A DNA stretch of 64,000 nt from contig NZ_CP071090.1 in assembly GCF_017301735.1 (NCBI RefSeq), forward strand, positions 10,220,001 through 10,284,000, in the 5' to 3' direction. The translations under genes and the position numbers were made by a program. The notes under the pieces are model-generated. The model ran no database searches, was not told the DNA's origin, and saw only the letters and a list, made by a program, of their open reading frames with translations. Numbering within the stretch: position 1 is the stretch's first letter; every line of letters begins with the position of its first letter. The stretch is from Pyxidicoccus parkwaysis (lineage in GTDB: Bacteria; Myxococcota; Myxococcia; Myxococcales; Myxococcaceae). Shown piece by piece: positions 24,508-33,273 of this stretch.

Positions 24508-25689
24508 ATGACAGACACGCGGAAGGCGGGCAGGCGCAGTGCGCTCGGCAAGGGAGTGGAGCAGTTGAGCCGGGACCTGTCGCAATCGGGCTTCTCGGCG
24601 GGCGCCGTGGAGCTCCGCTTCGTGCGGCTCCTGGAGGAGCGCGGCAACGGCGAGCAGGTGTTGCTGTTCGAGCGAAGCCTGCGCCACGGGCTCTCCGGCC
24701 CCGTCGTCGTCAAGCGGCTCCGGAACCCCGAGTCCTTCCCGAAGCGGGAACGCCTGAGGGAAGAAGTGTCGCTGGCGTTCCGCCTCCACCATCCCGCGAT
24801 TGCCCAGGTCCATCACTTCCGCGTCATCGACGGAGCTCCGCACGTCATCATGGAGCATGTGGACGGACCGTCACTCGATGCACTCATCACGGTGGCGGTG
24901 ATGCGGAACCATCCCCTGCCTCGAGCGTTCGCGCTGTACGTCGCCGCCGAGGTCGCGGACGCACTTCACCACGCGCACACGCTCTCGGACCCGGGTGAGG
25001 GTGGCAGGCCCCTGGGCATCATCCACCGTGACGTGAGCCCCCGGAACATCCGGGTAGAGCGCAGGACGGGTCAGGTGAAGCTGACGGACTTCGGGGCGGC
25101 GTACTCGAAGCGGGTGGGCCGCGAGGAAACACCTGAGCGGCTCCTGAAGGGAGACCTCATGTATGCGTCCCCCGAGTACCTGCTCGGCGCTCCCATGGAT
25201 GCGCGCTCGGACCTGTTCTCCCTCGGGCTCGTGTTGCTGGAGGCACTGACGAACCGGCACCTCTTCGGCTTCTGGCTCGGACAGGAAGACCCACCTGCGG
25301 AGACTGCCGTGCCGCACGCGCGAGCAGACGAAGCGCCCGACGTGCCTCTCGAACAGATGCTGTCCCTGATGAAGCGCTACACGCAGGAAGACGTGGAGCG
25401 CGCCGCAGCGACGCTTCCGGAGGGGCTGCAAGCCCTGGTGCGCCGGGCCCTCCAGCGAGAGCCGTCGCTGAGACATGCCTCGGCTGAAGAGTTGGGAAGC
25501 GAGCTGCGGGCTCAGCTCCATGCGCTCCGGCCCGGCTATGGGCGCAGGGAGGCCGCCGACGACATGGCCCGCGTCATCTCCGACGCCAGCGCCATGCGGG
25601 ACGTTGGCGAGCCCCTGGAGGGCGCGCTCTATCCCGCGGGCCTGGATGAGCACGAGCTGATGCCGGGCACAGCGACGAAGCCCCGGTAG
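24508..25689 (+). CDS. Serine/threonine protein kinase
   Basis: 393 residues. Kinase motifs: catalytic lysine in VVVKRLRNPE, HRDVSPRNIRVE (HRD loop with N), DFGAAY and MYASPEYLLGAPMDARSDLFSLGLVLLE. The glycine loop is degenerate (LLEERGNGEQVLLFE), as in several myxobacterial kinases. After the domain (about 45-310) there is a short soluble tail with no membrane segment. Cytoplasmic. It is convergent with the XRE gene (9 bp apart). Substrate unknown; association with the toxin locus is by position only. Confidence 0.88.
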   Translation: MTDTRKAGRRSALGKGVEQLSRDLSQSGFSAGAVELRFVRLLEERGNGEQVLLFERSLRHGLSGPVVVKRLRNPESFPKRERLREEVSLAFRLHHPAIAQVHHFRVIDGAPHVIMEHVDGPSLDALITVAVMRNHPLPRAFALYVAAEVADALHHAHTLSDPGEGGRPLGIIHRDVSPRNIRVERRTGQVKLTDFGAAYSKRVGREETPERLLKGDLMYASPEYLLGAPMDARSDLFSLGLVLLEALTNRHLFGFWLGQEDPPAETAVPHARADEAPDVPLEQMLSLMKRYTQEDVERAAATLPEGLQALVRRALQREPSLRHASAEELGSELRAQLHALRPGYGRREAADDMARVISDASAMRDVGEPLEGALYPAGLDEHELMPGTATKPR

Positions 25690-25698
25690 CGGTCTGCT

Positions 25699-26055
25699 TC
25701 AGCGAAGGAGAACCTTCGCCATGTGGATGAGCGCCTCGCGCTGGGGCTCATCCAGCTTGCGTGCCAGTGCCATCAGGTGGTGCAGCGACGGCGCGGAATC
25801 CTCGGCGGACTTGTCACCGCCCCTGCCCCGGCTCGTCGAGGGGCCGAACCCGAGCAAGACCTCAGGTGAGGTCTTGAGCGTTTCGCAGAGCCGGACCAGC
25901 GTCGGGACGCTGGGGAGCATCCGCCCGCGCTCGAGCCGGTTGTAGACGATGGGAGAGAGGTCCATCAGCTCGGCCACTTCGACCTGCGTGAGTCCCAGTC
26001 GCTCCCTGGCGGCGCGCGCGGCCTTTCCAATGACTGCTGCCAGCTTCTCGTTCAT
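25699..26055 (-). CDS. XRE-family HTH regulator
   Basis: 118 residues starting MNEKLAAVIGKAARAARERLGLTQVEVAELMDLSPIVYNRLERGRMLPSVPTLVRLCETL, a complete Cro/C1-type helix-turn-helix (residues about 8-65). The C-terminal part (about 75-118) is a small helical region, LHHLMALARKLDEPQREALIHMAKVLL. Divergent from the membrane kinase gene (84 bp), so it may repress that operon. Such small XRE proteins are frequent next to myxobacterial kinases. Confidence 0.88.
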   Translation of the reverse strand: MNEKLAAVIGKAARAARERLGLTQVEVAELMDLSPIVYNRLERGRMLPSVPTLVRLCETLKTSPEVLLGFGPSTSRGRGGDKSAEDSAPSLHHLMALARKLDEPQREALIHMAKVLLR

Positions 26056-26139
26056 GGGCGGGAAGGCGGAGCTGGAGGTGCCTCCGCCGCATCGGCAATG
26101 TACCACCGGGTTGACTCCATGGCATAACCTGTAAGGTCA

Positions 26140-28170
26140 ATGCCCGGAGAGCCTCCCGGCAACTTCATGCACCCGCGCGACAGAGTCCAGTCCCTGGAGC
26201 CAGCAACCGGCGACGACGTGGGCGGGTACGTCTTGAAGGCGCTGCTCGGGCAGGGCGGCTTCGGCACGGTGTACCTCGCGGAGCGGGGCGGGCAGCGCTA
26301 CGCACTGAAGCTGCTGCCCCTGGCGGGCCTGCGCGACTGGGGCGAGCGCGAGCTGCTCATGCTGGCGAGGGTGAAGCACCCCAACGTCGTGCGGCTGCTG
26401 GGCTACTGGCATTGGCCGGACCAGGCGCCCTGCTTCCTCGTCGTCATCATGGAGTACGTGGAGGGACGCCGGCTCGACGTCTGGGCGGAGACGGAGAACC
26501 CCACCGCGCATGCGGTGCTGCTTCGAATCCTCGGCGTGGCGCGAGCGCTGCGGGCCCTGCATGAGGGGAAGGCGCTTCACCGGGACGTGAAGGAAGCGAA
26601 CATCCTCGTGCGCGAGGCGGACGGCGAGGCGGTGCTCGTGGACCTGGGCGTGGGGACTCACGAGGACACCTCCCGTGTCACGGGTGGCTCGCTGCCTCCG
26701 GGCACGCGCGCGTACCTGAGCCCGGAAGCGTGGCGCTTCCACCGGGAGCACGGGAAGGCCCCCGACGCGCACTACCGCTCCACGCCCGCTGACGACGTCT
26801 ACGCGCTGGGGGTGGTGCTGTATTGGCTGCTGACAGGCACGAAGCCCTTTCACATGGTGGAGGGGAACGACGGCTCGATGGTTCGCTCCGGGCCGCTCGT
26901 GAGCGCCCGTGCTCGCAACGGCCGTGTGCCCGAGGAGCTCAGCACGCTTTGCATGCGGCTCCTGGAGGAAGGCCCGGAGCAGCGGCCGGGCGCTGCGTCC
27001 CTGGTGGCGCAGGTGGAGGAACTGCTGACACGGGACCTACCGGAATGGCACGCGCCCCTGTGCGATTTCCATGACGCGCACAACGTCACCACCCGTCCCG
27101 GTCCGGACGCGGACGAGGAAGTGGTCTGGCTCAACGAGGTTCGCGAGGACTTCCGGCCGCGAAGAGGGAGGCGCTGGCCACGGCCCGTGGAGCATGAATC
27201 CACGACACCTGCTCCGGAGGCGGTGCCCGCGCAGCTCATGGAAGCTCAGGCCTCCGCGTCAGGCATGCCCGATTCAGTGGCTGAGGCGTCTCTTCCGGCG
27301 AGCACCGTTTCCGGCAGGCCCGATTCGGTGGCGGAGGAGCCTCTTCCAGCGAGCACCGTTGGTCTGGAGCCGCGCGATTCAGATTCGCACCGCGCGACAT
27401 GGCGTACCGCCGCGTTGGGGGTGTTGCTCGCGGTGTCGTGCGCGGCCTTGCTCTCCGCGCACCTCGGTGGATGGTGGATGCATTCTTTCGCGGATGAGGA
27501 AGGAGAGCCGGCCCCCGGCTGGAAAGTGGCGCCACCTGTGCCGCCGCCGGAAAGTAGTGGAGCCGCAGTTCCGCACGGCGCGGTCTCTACCCCTGCGGCC
27601 ATCGCTCTCCCGACGATGCCCTCCGAGGAACCGGCTCCCGTGAAGACGCAGAACCCCGCTGGCGATGCCCAGCAACCCACGTCGCCCGTCAGAGGACGCG
27701 GAAGCGCGGGCAAGACGCTCCAGGCAGCAGCGGCGGCCTGCGCGTTGCTCGGCTGCACGGGAGCCCAGGTCCGTGAGCGTCCGTCCCCCGAGCCGTGTCC
27801 ACCCGGCGCGGCGGAGACCATGAAGCAGCTCGGCATCAACGTGGGCGACAAGATGGGGTGGAGCTTCGGCGGTTCGGGGAACCGGGTCCTCACCGTGCGA
27901 GAGGGATGGACCTCGGTCGAAATCGTCGGAGCGGACTTCGGGGACATCCCGAATGGCTCCATCGCCTCAGGGAGGCTCATCCTCGGAGACCGCGTCTACG
28001 GCAGGATGACCCAGGTGCGGTTCAGGGACACGGGCCGGACCGTGCCCGTCTGCATGGAGTTGTTGGATGGGGGCAGCGAACGAGGACTTGAGCTCGAACC
28101 TGGCAGCGCCCCCACCAATCTCCGCGTCTTCTCCGTGGGCTACATCCGTGCGGTGCGCAGCTTCGAATAA
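26140..28170 (+). CDS. Membrane-anchored serine/threonine protein kinase with extracytoplasmic C-terminal domain
   Basis: 676 residues (a start at 26167, MHPRDRV, is also possible). Kinase domain about 25-300: GQGGFGTVYLA, ALKLL, HRDVKEANILV (D149), DLGVGT in place of DFG, and TRAYLSPEAW. A linker carries two 17-residue repeats (PDSVAE, then LPASTV; DNA period 51 bp, near 27268 and 27319). One membrane segment (TAALGVLLAVSCAALLSAHLGG, about 422-443) puts the C-terminal domain outside. That domain begins with a lipobox-like AACALLGCTGAQ, although no start codon precedes it, and contains VREGWTSVEIVGADF and SGRLILGDRVYGRMTQVRF. It is followed by the DUF2381 and SitA-like genes. Confidence 0.88.
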   Translation: MPGEPPGNFMHPRDRVQSLEPATGDDVGGYVLKALLGQGGFGTVYLAERGGQRYALKLLPLAGLRDWGERELLMLARVKHPNVVRLLGYWHWPDQAPCFLVVIMEYVEGRRLDVWAETENPTAHAVLLRILGVARALRALHEGKALHRDVKEANILVREADGEAVLVDLGVGTHEDTSRVTGGSLPPGTRAYLSPEAWRFHREHGKAPDAHYRSTPADDVYALGVVLYWLLTGTKPFHMVEGNDGSMVRSGPLVSARARNGRVPEELSTLCMRLLEEGPEQRPGAASLVAQVEELLTRDLPEWHAPLCDFHDAHNVTTRPGPDADEEVVWLNEVREDFRPRRGRRWPRPVEHESTTPAPEAVPAQLMEAQASASGMPDSVAEASLPASTVSGRPDSVAEEPLPASTVGLEPRDSDSHRATWRTAALGVLLAVSCAALLSAHLGGWWMHSFADEEGEPAPGWKVAPPVPPPESSGAAVPHGAVSTPAAIALPTMPSEEPAPVKTQNPAGDAQQPTSPVRGRGSAGKTLQAAAAACALLGCTGAQVRERPSPEPCPPGAAETMKQLGINVGDKMGWSFGGSGNRVLTVREGWTSVEIVGADFGDIPNGSIASGRLILGDRVYGRMTQVRFRDTGRTVPVCMELLDGGSERGLELEPGSAPTNLRVFSVGYIRAVRSFE

Positions 28171-28203
28171 AGCCCCATTCACGCAAGCCGCAAGCGCGAG
28201 GCT

Positions 28204-28217
28204 CCATGCCGGCATGG
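28204..28217. promoter_or_regulatory. 14-bp perfect palindrome upstream of DUF2381 gene
   Basis: CCATGCCGGCATGG at 28204-28217 is a perfect palindrome in the 102-bp gap between the kinase and DUF2381 genes, 55 bp before the latter. Candidate operator or small terminator. Confidence 0.35.
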
Positions 28218-28272
28218 TAGAGGCGACGTAGCAGGTATTCCCCCCGCGCCCCATGCTCCAAGGTCCTGCTCC

Positions 28273-29193
28273 ATGTCCGCCTCGTCCCTTGCCATGCTGC
28301 TGCCGGTCCTGCTGACCGGCTCTGCCTCCACGGAACCTGGGTCCATGCAGTGTCAGGCGGGCGTTCAGCACGTGGAGCTTCTCGCGACAGCTTCGGAGGC
28401 GCCCACAGGTGTCTGCATCAGCCCGGGCCAGACCACCCTCATCAATTTCGACGGGGCGCTCGTCCCGGCATCCCTGGCGCTCGACGGCGAGGACCGCTTC
28501 GCACAGGCAGAACCCGGGCCGAGCAGCCTCAAGCTGGTGCCCTCCGAAAAGCTGGCGGCGGGAGAGCGGCTGAGGCTGACGGTGCGCTTCCAGGACGCCG
28601 CCGCCCCGACGAGTGCGGCCCTCCTACTCGTCGTCCATCCCGTCCAGGCCACGCCGCTGGTAGACGTGCACCGGCAGACCCGCACCGTGGAGTCCTTCCG
28701 ACAGGAGCTGGGAGCACGGGACGAGCAACTCCGCCAGCTCCAGCAGGAAAACGCGCGGCTCCGCGCCGAGTCCACCGGCCCCAAGGGACTCGCGGGGCTT
28801 CACGCGCTGGGGCTCCTCAACGAAAAGGCATTCGGGGCCAGTACAGACTGGAAGAGCGCGAGGGCCGCACCGTCGAGCGCCCTGGTACTGGACGGAGCCG
28901 TTGCAAGCTTCCGCGCTGGCGGTCGTGTGGCCGTGAAGCTGTTCTTGAGGAATCCTCCAAACGCGGCGCCGTGGACGGCCCAGGGTGCGAAGATGGTGCT
29001 GGAGGACAGAAAGGGCGTGGAGCTCCAGGTGCTGGAAGTCTGGCCCAGGGAGCCCATTCCTCCTGGCCGCACACTCATGATGCTCGTGGAAGCGGAAGCC
29101 GGGGACGTGAGTGCCCAAGGTCCCTTTACCCTCCGGTTGTGGGAAGCCGAGGGCGGCAGGACGGCCATCATCCAGGGCGTGATGTTGCCGTAG
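28273..29193 (+). CDS. DUF2381 family protein (myxobacterial paralogous family)
   Basis: 306 residues with a signal peptide (MSASSLAMLLPVLLTGSAS). Then a strand-rich domain with the recognisable pattern CISPGQTTLINFDGAL, LVPSEKLAAGERLRLTVRF and ALLLVVHP, a coiled coil (FRQELGARDEQLRQLQQENARLRAE, about 140-165) and a C-terminal beta domain (RAGGRVAVKLFLRNPPNAAPWTA to GPFTLRLWEAEGGR). This pattern is the one I know from the Myxococcus paralogous family TIGR02268/DUF2381, whose members are often encoded next to Ser/Thr kinases. Function not established; in this position it could assist the SitA-like lipoprotein. Confidence 0.8.
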   Translation: MSASSLAMLLPVLLTGSASTEPGSMQCQAGVQHVELLATASEAPTGVCISPGQTTLINFDGALVPASLALDGEDRFAQAEPGPSSLKLVPSEKLAAGERLRLTVRFQDAAAPTSAALLLVVHPVQATPLVDVHRQTRTVESFRQELGARDEQLRQLQQENARLRAESTGPKGLAGLHALGLLNEKAFGASTDWKSARAAPSSALVLDGAVASFRAGGRVAVKLFLRNPPNAAPWTAQGAKMVLEDRKGVELQVLEVWPREPIPPGRTLMMLVEAEAGDVSAQGPFTLRLWEAEGGRTAIIQGVMLP

Positions 29194-29406
29194 ACATCAG
29201 CACCGGAATCGACTGCTGCCGGGTCGTGCCATTGCTGTCGCCCCTGGCGCCGCCAATGACTTCACGCCAGGACCCGCGCAAGCACGTCGAAGCAGCCAAC
29301 AACAGCCCTCGCACATCCCGAGCGGAAGCTACGGACGAGCGCTGCGAGCCATTCTTGTCGGAGTAGCGTTGCGCTCTCTTCCTCTTCTCTGGGCCAAGGG
29401 TCGTCC

Positions 29407-30888
29407 ATGACGCTCCGTCTCCGCCAGGCAGGCGCCGTCCTGCTGGTGTTGCTGACTGCTTGCAGTGGAACTCCGCGTGTCGCGCGCGTCACCATGGAAG
29501 ATGACCGCGAAGTGGGGCCGGGTGCGGCGCGGTACGGGCTGAGCGTCTTCACTCCGCGCACCGTGCCGAGCGAGCCGGTGGAGGTGGACGAGGACGACTT
29601 CACGGAGGCAGTGGCGAAACTGGCGCGCGAAGCGCGGCCCGTGGCGCGGCCTCAGGAAGAGGCACGGCGACTGTTCGCGGAAACGCGCGAGGCAGTGGCA
29701 CGGCAGAACGGTGAGCGCGTCTTGCGGCTCGCGCCAATTGAAGTGAGTGCGAAGGCATCCCAGGCCGAAGCGGAGCTGACGCGAGAGTACCTGCGCTGGT
29801 GCGAGCGGACGCAGGGCGGCGGTGACTGCCTCAGACTGTTGGTGGATGGGCCTACCGTGCGTGGTGAGGACCGGTATGCGCTGGCGCTGGCGATTTCGCT
29901 GGGCTCGGTGCTGGAGGAGACGACGGAGGCGCTGAAGGGGATGGTGCAGCCGTCCGCCGTGCTGTCGATGTTGGTTTGGACAGCCGCCCTATACCTCACG
30001 CTGTGGGCACTACCTGACCCGCTGTCTAAAGGCCTCGCGGCAGTGATAACCGTGTCGCTGCTGGCGTGGCTGGGCGTGGACACGGTGTGGAGTCTGATGC
30101 GCGGCTGGGTGCGGCTGGTGGAGGACTCGGACCGGGCGACGACGTTCGATGAACTGAGCGATGCGGGAGAGAAATTCGGCCGGGTGATGGGCGAGAACAC
30201 CGCGCGCGTGCTGGTGATGGTGGCGACGGCAGTGCTTGCGGGCTCGGTGCCGAAGCTGGCGAAGAAGCTGCCTGCGTTGCCCGGCTTCCAGCAGGCAGCC
30301 GTGCAGGCCGAGGCGCAGGGAGGAATCCGGCTCGCGGAGGTCGCCGAGGTGGAGACGGTGGCCGCCTCGTCCGAGGGCAACTTCTCCGTGATGATGAAGA
30401 GCCCGGGGAGTGGAGCGAGCGCGGCGGCTGCGGAGTCCGAGGCCGCGGTTACCACCGTCATCCGGCACCAGGGCGGAAACCGGCAGGTCGTCACCAACGG
30501 CCAGCGCTGGCACGTGCCTGCGAACAAGCCGCTGAAGGACATCCCGGCAACGGACCCGATGGGAGACCAACTCCAAGCGGCGGCAACCCGCATCGCCGAA
30601 GAATGGAGCCCTCACATGCTGAGGGCGCAAGAGCGCGAAGCCATCAGGCAGGCCACCGCACGGGGCGACCACTGGCTGGCACGACTCCTGGAGCGACAGG
30701 CTCGGGGTCGCTTCGTGGAGAACGAATTGAATCTGCAGTTCCGGGGTCTGAAGTGGAGCAGGACCGGAGTCGATGCGATTGACCCGGTAACGGGCTACAG
30801 GTACGAAATTCTCTCGGGCACGGTCTCGAACCTTGCGCTTCACGGTCAGCGCATGGCGGAGGTCATCTTCCGCATGATCACATTCTGA
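29407..30888 (+). CDS. SitA-like polymorphic toxin lipoprotein
   Basis: 493 residues. Lipoprotein signal MTLRLRQAGAVLLVLLTAC (lipid Cys19). The middle (about 60-310) follows the layout I know for SitA5/SitA6-type proteins: LAREARPVARPQEEARRLF, YLRWCERTQGGGDCLRLL, GPTVRGEDRYALALAISLGSV, hydrophobic stretches ALYLTLWALPDPLSKG and LLAWLGVDTVWSLMRGW, then ATTFDELSDAGEKFGRVMGENTARVLVM. The last 135 residues differ in character and should be the toxin: ENELNLQFRGLKW and TGVDAIDPVTGYRYEIL suggest a nuclease-like acidic cluster, but the family is unproven. SitA proteins are transferred by outer-membrane exchange between kin and kill recipients lacking immunity. Followed after 22 bp by the immunity candidate. 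Confidence 0.82.
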   Translation: MTLRLRQAGAVLLVLLTACSGTPRVARVTMEDDREVGPGAARYGLSVFTPRTVPSEPVEVDEDDFTEAVAKLAREARPVARPQEEARRLFAETREAVARQNGERVLRLAPIEVSAKASQAEAELTREYLRWCERTQGGGDCLRLLVDGPTVRGEDRYALALAISLGSVLEETTEALKGMVQPSAVLSMLVWTAALYLTLWALPDPLSKGLAAVITVSLLAWLGVDTVWSLMRGWVRLVEDSDRATTFDELSDAGEKFGRVMGENTARVLVMVATAVLAGSVPKLAKKLPALPGFQQAAVQAEAQGGIRLAEVAEVETVAASSEGNFSVMMKSPGSGASAAAAESEAAVTTVIRHQGGNRQVVTNGQRWHVPANKPLKDIPATDPMGDQLQAAATRIAEEWSPHMLRAQEREAIRQATARGDHWLARLLERQARGRFVENELNLQFRGLKWSRTGVDAIDPVTGYRYEILSGTVSNLALHGQRMAEVIFRMITF

Positions 30889-30910
30889 GTCGACCACCCA
30901 CCGGCAACCC

Positions 30911-31513
30911 ATGATTCAGTTCAGCGACCGGGAAATCACAGGCGAACGGCTGGAGCTCGATAGCAAGACCGAGCTCTATTACCTGGGGCATCACCTGACC
31001 CTGAGGAACTGCACCCTCATCCTGAAGGTGCCCGCACGAGCGCTGGTGGTCAGCAGGACACAACTCATCGACTGCACCATCGAGGCCAGGAAGGAGTTGA
31101 AGGGCTACCGCTGGCACGGTGCCATTCTGAAGGGCTGTCGATTCTCGGGAGCCTTCAGCGGCTGCGAGTTCGGCCGCTGGCCCTACACCCGCGAACCCGA
31201 ATTCGGCGGCATCGAGGACTGCGACTTCACGGATGCCCGGCTGGAGGCGTGCACCTTCGCGGGCTGCGATGCCCGCACCCTGAAGTTCCCATCCTGGCCC
31301 TGCTTCACCATCCTCGACCCAGTGGGCCGTAAGCACGAGCTCCTCTCCATTCAGTGGCCCGGCACCATGCGCATCACCGTTGAGTCGTTCGTCGAGTGCC
31401 CACCGGAGACTGCGGCCGTGACGTACTTCGCCCCTGCCGTGGCGAAGCGCACCGGAACCACTCCGGAAGCCATCCGCGCCGTCCTCGACACCCTCCCCGG
31501 TGTCATCCTCTGA
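30911..31513 (+). CDS. Putative SitI-type immunity protein, pentapeptide-like, copy 1
   Basis: 200 residues starting MIQFSDREITGERLELDSKTELYYLGHHLTL. The centre has a loose pentapeptide-repeat-like beta-helix (LRNCTLIL, LIDCTIEA, LKGCRFSG, FSGCEFG, IEDCDFTDARLEACTFAGCDART). The C-terminus ends AAVTYFAPAVAKRTGTTPEAIRAVLDTLPGVIL. No signal peptide, so cytoplasmic, as expected for immunity against an imported toxin. It starts 22 bp after the toxin stop, the position of sitI genes. Immunity function is inferred from position. Confidence 0.75.
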   Translation: MIQFSDREITGERLELDSKTELYYLGHHLTLRNCTLILKVPARALVVSRTQLIDCTIEARKELKGYRWHGAILKGCRFSGAFSGCEFGRWPYTREPEFGGIEDCDFTDARLEACTFAGCDARTLKFPSWPCFTILDPVGRKHELLSIQWPGTMRITVESFVECPPETAAVTYFAPAVAKRTGTTPEAIRAVLDTLPGVIL

Positions 31514-31668
31514 CGTCACACCCGCACTCGAGGACCCTCTTTACCGTTCCGCTTTGGTGAGGAGACGTAGACCGTGCCGGTACGTATGGCGCATATGGGA
31601 GACAGGGGCTCACTCATCATCCTCACCCCAGGATGCTCACCTTCCAAGCCCACCAAGCGCGGAACCTC

Positions 31669-32271
31669 GTGATTCAATTCAGCGACACGACCATCGAAGA
31701 CGAGCGTCTGAAGCTGGATAGCAATGAGCATCTCTACTACCTGGGTCACCATCTGACCTTGAGACGATGTCATCTCATCATCAAGGTCCCCAGACGGGCG
31801 TTGGTGATTTTCCGGACGCAGCTCATCGACTGCACCATCGACGTCAAGAAGGAGCTCAAGGGCTTCCGCTGGGAGGGCGTCATCCTGAAGGGATGTCAGT
31901 TCAGCGGCGCGATGACCGGCAATGACTTTGGCCGTTGGCCCTACGCTGAACAACCTGAGCTTGGCAGCATCGAGGACTGCGACTTCACCAATGCACGCCT
32001 GGATGCATGCCGCTTCATCAACTGCGACCTCAGTCGCGTGAAGCTCCCTTCCTGGCCTTGCTTCAGCATTCTTTCCCCAGCAGGCCGCAAGAATGAGCTC
32101 CTCGCCCACCAGTGGCCCGGCACCATGCACATCACCGTGGATGCGTTCACGGAGGGCCCAGCGGAGACCGCCGCCGTGACCTACTTCGCCCCCGCCGTTG
32201 CGAAGCGCAACGACACCACCCCGGAAGCCATCCGCGCCGTCCTCGACACCCTCCCCGGTGTCATCCTCTGA
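31669..32271 (+). CDS. Putative immunity protein, copy 2 (tandem paralogue)
   Basis: 200 residues if it begins at GTG 31669 (VIQFSDTTIEDERLKLDS), which reproduces the start and exact length of copy 1; an in-frame ATG at 31633 would add 12 residues not found in copy 1. It is clearly homologous over the whole length (LYYLGHHLTLRRCHLIIKVPRRALV versus LYYLGHHLTLRNCTLILKVPARALV) and the last 33 residues and 3' flank are nearly identical in DNA. It arose by duplication of the immunity gene; it may protect against a different toxin allele or be an orphan immunity gene. Confidence 0.78.
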   Translation: MIQFSDTTIEDERLKLDSNEHLYYLGHHLTLRRCHLIIKVPRRALVIFRTQLIDCTIDVKKELKGFRWEGVILKGCQFSGAMTGNDFGRWPYAEQPELGSIEDCDFTNARLDACRFINCDLSRVKLPSWPCFSILSPAGRKNELLAHQWPGTMHITVDAFTEGPAETAAVTYFAPAVAKRNDTTPEAIRAVLDTLPGVIL

Positions 32272-32334
32272 CGCCGCACCCGTACTCCAGGAACCTCGAC
32301 TCCGCACGGGCCTGAGTGCTTCGATGTGCCCCCC

Positions 32335-33273
32335 ATGAAGCGCCTGTCCCTGCTGCCGTCCCTGCTCCTCACCGCGCTGCTCGGTGTGGGCTGCGCCTCC
32401 ACGCCCGCGCCAAGGCCGTACGTCCCCGTCGACACCGGGCACGCCTTCCTCTGGGAGGTGAAGGACGGCCACGGCCGCGGCGGCACCGCCTACCTCGTCG
32501 GCTCCATCCACATGGGCAAGACGGGCGAGCTCGCCCTCCCCCCTTCCATGGAGGCCGCCTTCGCGAAGTCCGACGCCCTCGTCGTCGAGGTCGACGTCGA
32601 CAAGGTCGACCCCACCGCCATGCAGAAGCTCGCGCTGGAGCTCGGCCGCCTGCCCGACGGGCAGCGCCTCTCGCAGCGCCTGGACCCCGTCACCATGCGG
32701 CTGCTCGGCAACGCCGCCCAGCGCATGGGCCTGCCCCTCTCCAACCTGGAGCCCCTGCGCCCCTGGCTCGTGGGCATGGTCCTCAGCGTCACCGAGCTGC
32801 AGCAGGCCGGCTACCAGCAGGGCGAAGGCATCGACCGCGCCTTCCTCGCCCGCGCCCATGACGCCGGAAAGAGCATCGTCGAGCTGGAGACCGCCGAGGG
32901 CCAGCTCCGCATGCTCGCCGGCACGCCGGACTCGCTCCAGGACCTCATGCTCCGCGACCAGCTCCGCCGTGACACCAACGCGGGCGCCGCCCTGGACCAG
33001 GTCATCTCCGCCTGGAAGGCCGGTGACGCGGACGGCCTCGCCTCACTCGTGCTCGAAGGCGCAGACGACGCCACGTACCGCCCCGTCTACGAGCGCATCT
33101 ACTTCGAGCGCAACACGCAGATGGCCACCCGCGTGGACGCCCTGCTCGCCGAGCCCCGCACCCACTTCATCGTCGTGGGCGCCGGCCACGTCGTCGGCCC
33201 GAAGGGCCTCGTCGCCCTCCTCCAGCAGCAGGGCCACACCGTGCGCCAGCTGAGCCGCGACGCCGCCGAGTAG
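32335..33273 (+). CDS. TraB/GumN family lipoprotein
   Basis: 312 residues; ATG at 32335 gives a lipoprotein signal (MKRLSLLPSLLLTALLGVGC, lipobox GVGC). The TraB/GumN (PF01963) pattern is clear: AYLVGSIHMGKTGELALPPSMEAAFAKSDALVVEVD (GxxH motif), SVTELQQAGYQQGEGIDRAFLARA, KSIVELETAEGQ and a second metal-motif-like FIVVGAGHVVGPKGLVALLQQQG. Family members are thought to be Tiki-like metalloproteases. It follows the immunity genes by 63 bp but is a common housekeeping-type gene; functional linkage is doubtful. Confidence 0.88.
   Translation: MKRLSLLPSLLLTALLGVGCASTPAPRPYVPVDTGHAFLWEVKDGHGRGGTAYLVGSIHMGKTGELALPPSMEAAFAKSDALVVEVDVDKVDPTAMQKLALELGRLPDGQRLSQRLDPVTMRLLGNAAQRMGLPLSNLEPLRPWLVGMVLSVTELQQAGYQQGEGIDRAFLARAHDAGKSIVELETAEGQLRMLAGTPDSLQDLMLRDQLRRDTNAGAALDQVISAWKAGDADGLASLVLEGADDATYRPVYERIYFERNTQMATRVDALLAEPRTHFIVVGAGHVVGPKGLVALLQQQGHTVRQLSRDAAE

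Noticed and set aside
24508-26055. Toxin-antitoxin pair (kinase plus XRE repressor, HipAB-like)
   Set aside because: The kinase has Hanks-type Ser/Thr kinase motifs, not HipA features, and the two genes are convergent rather than an operon.
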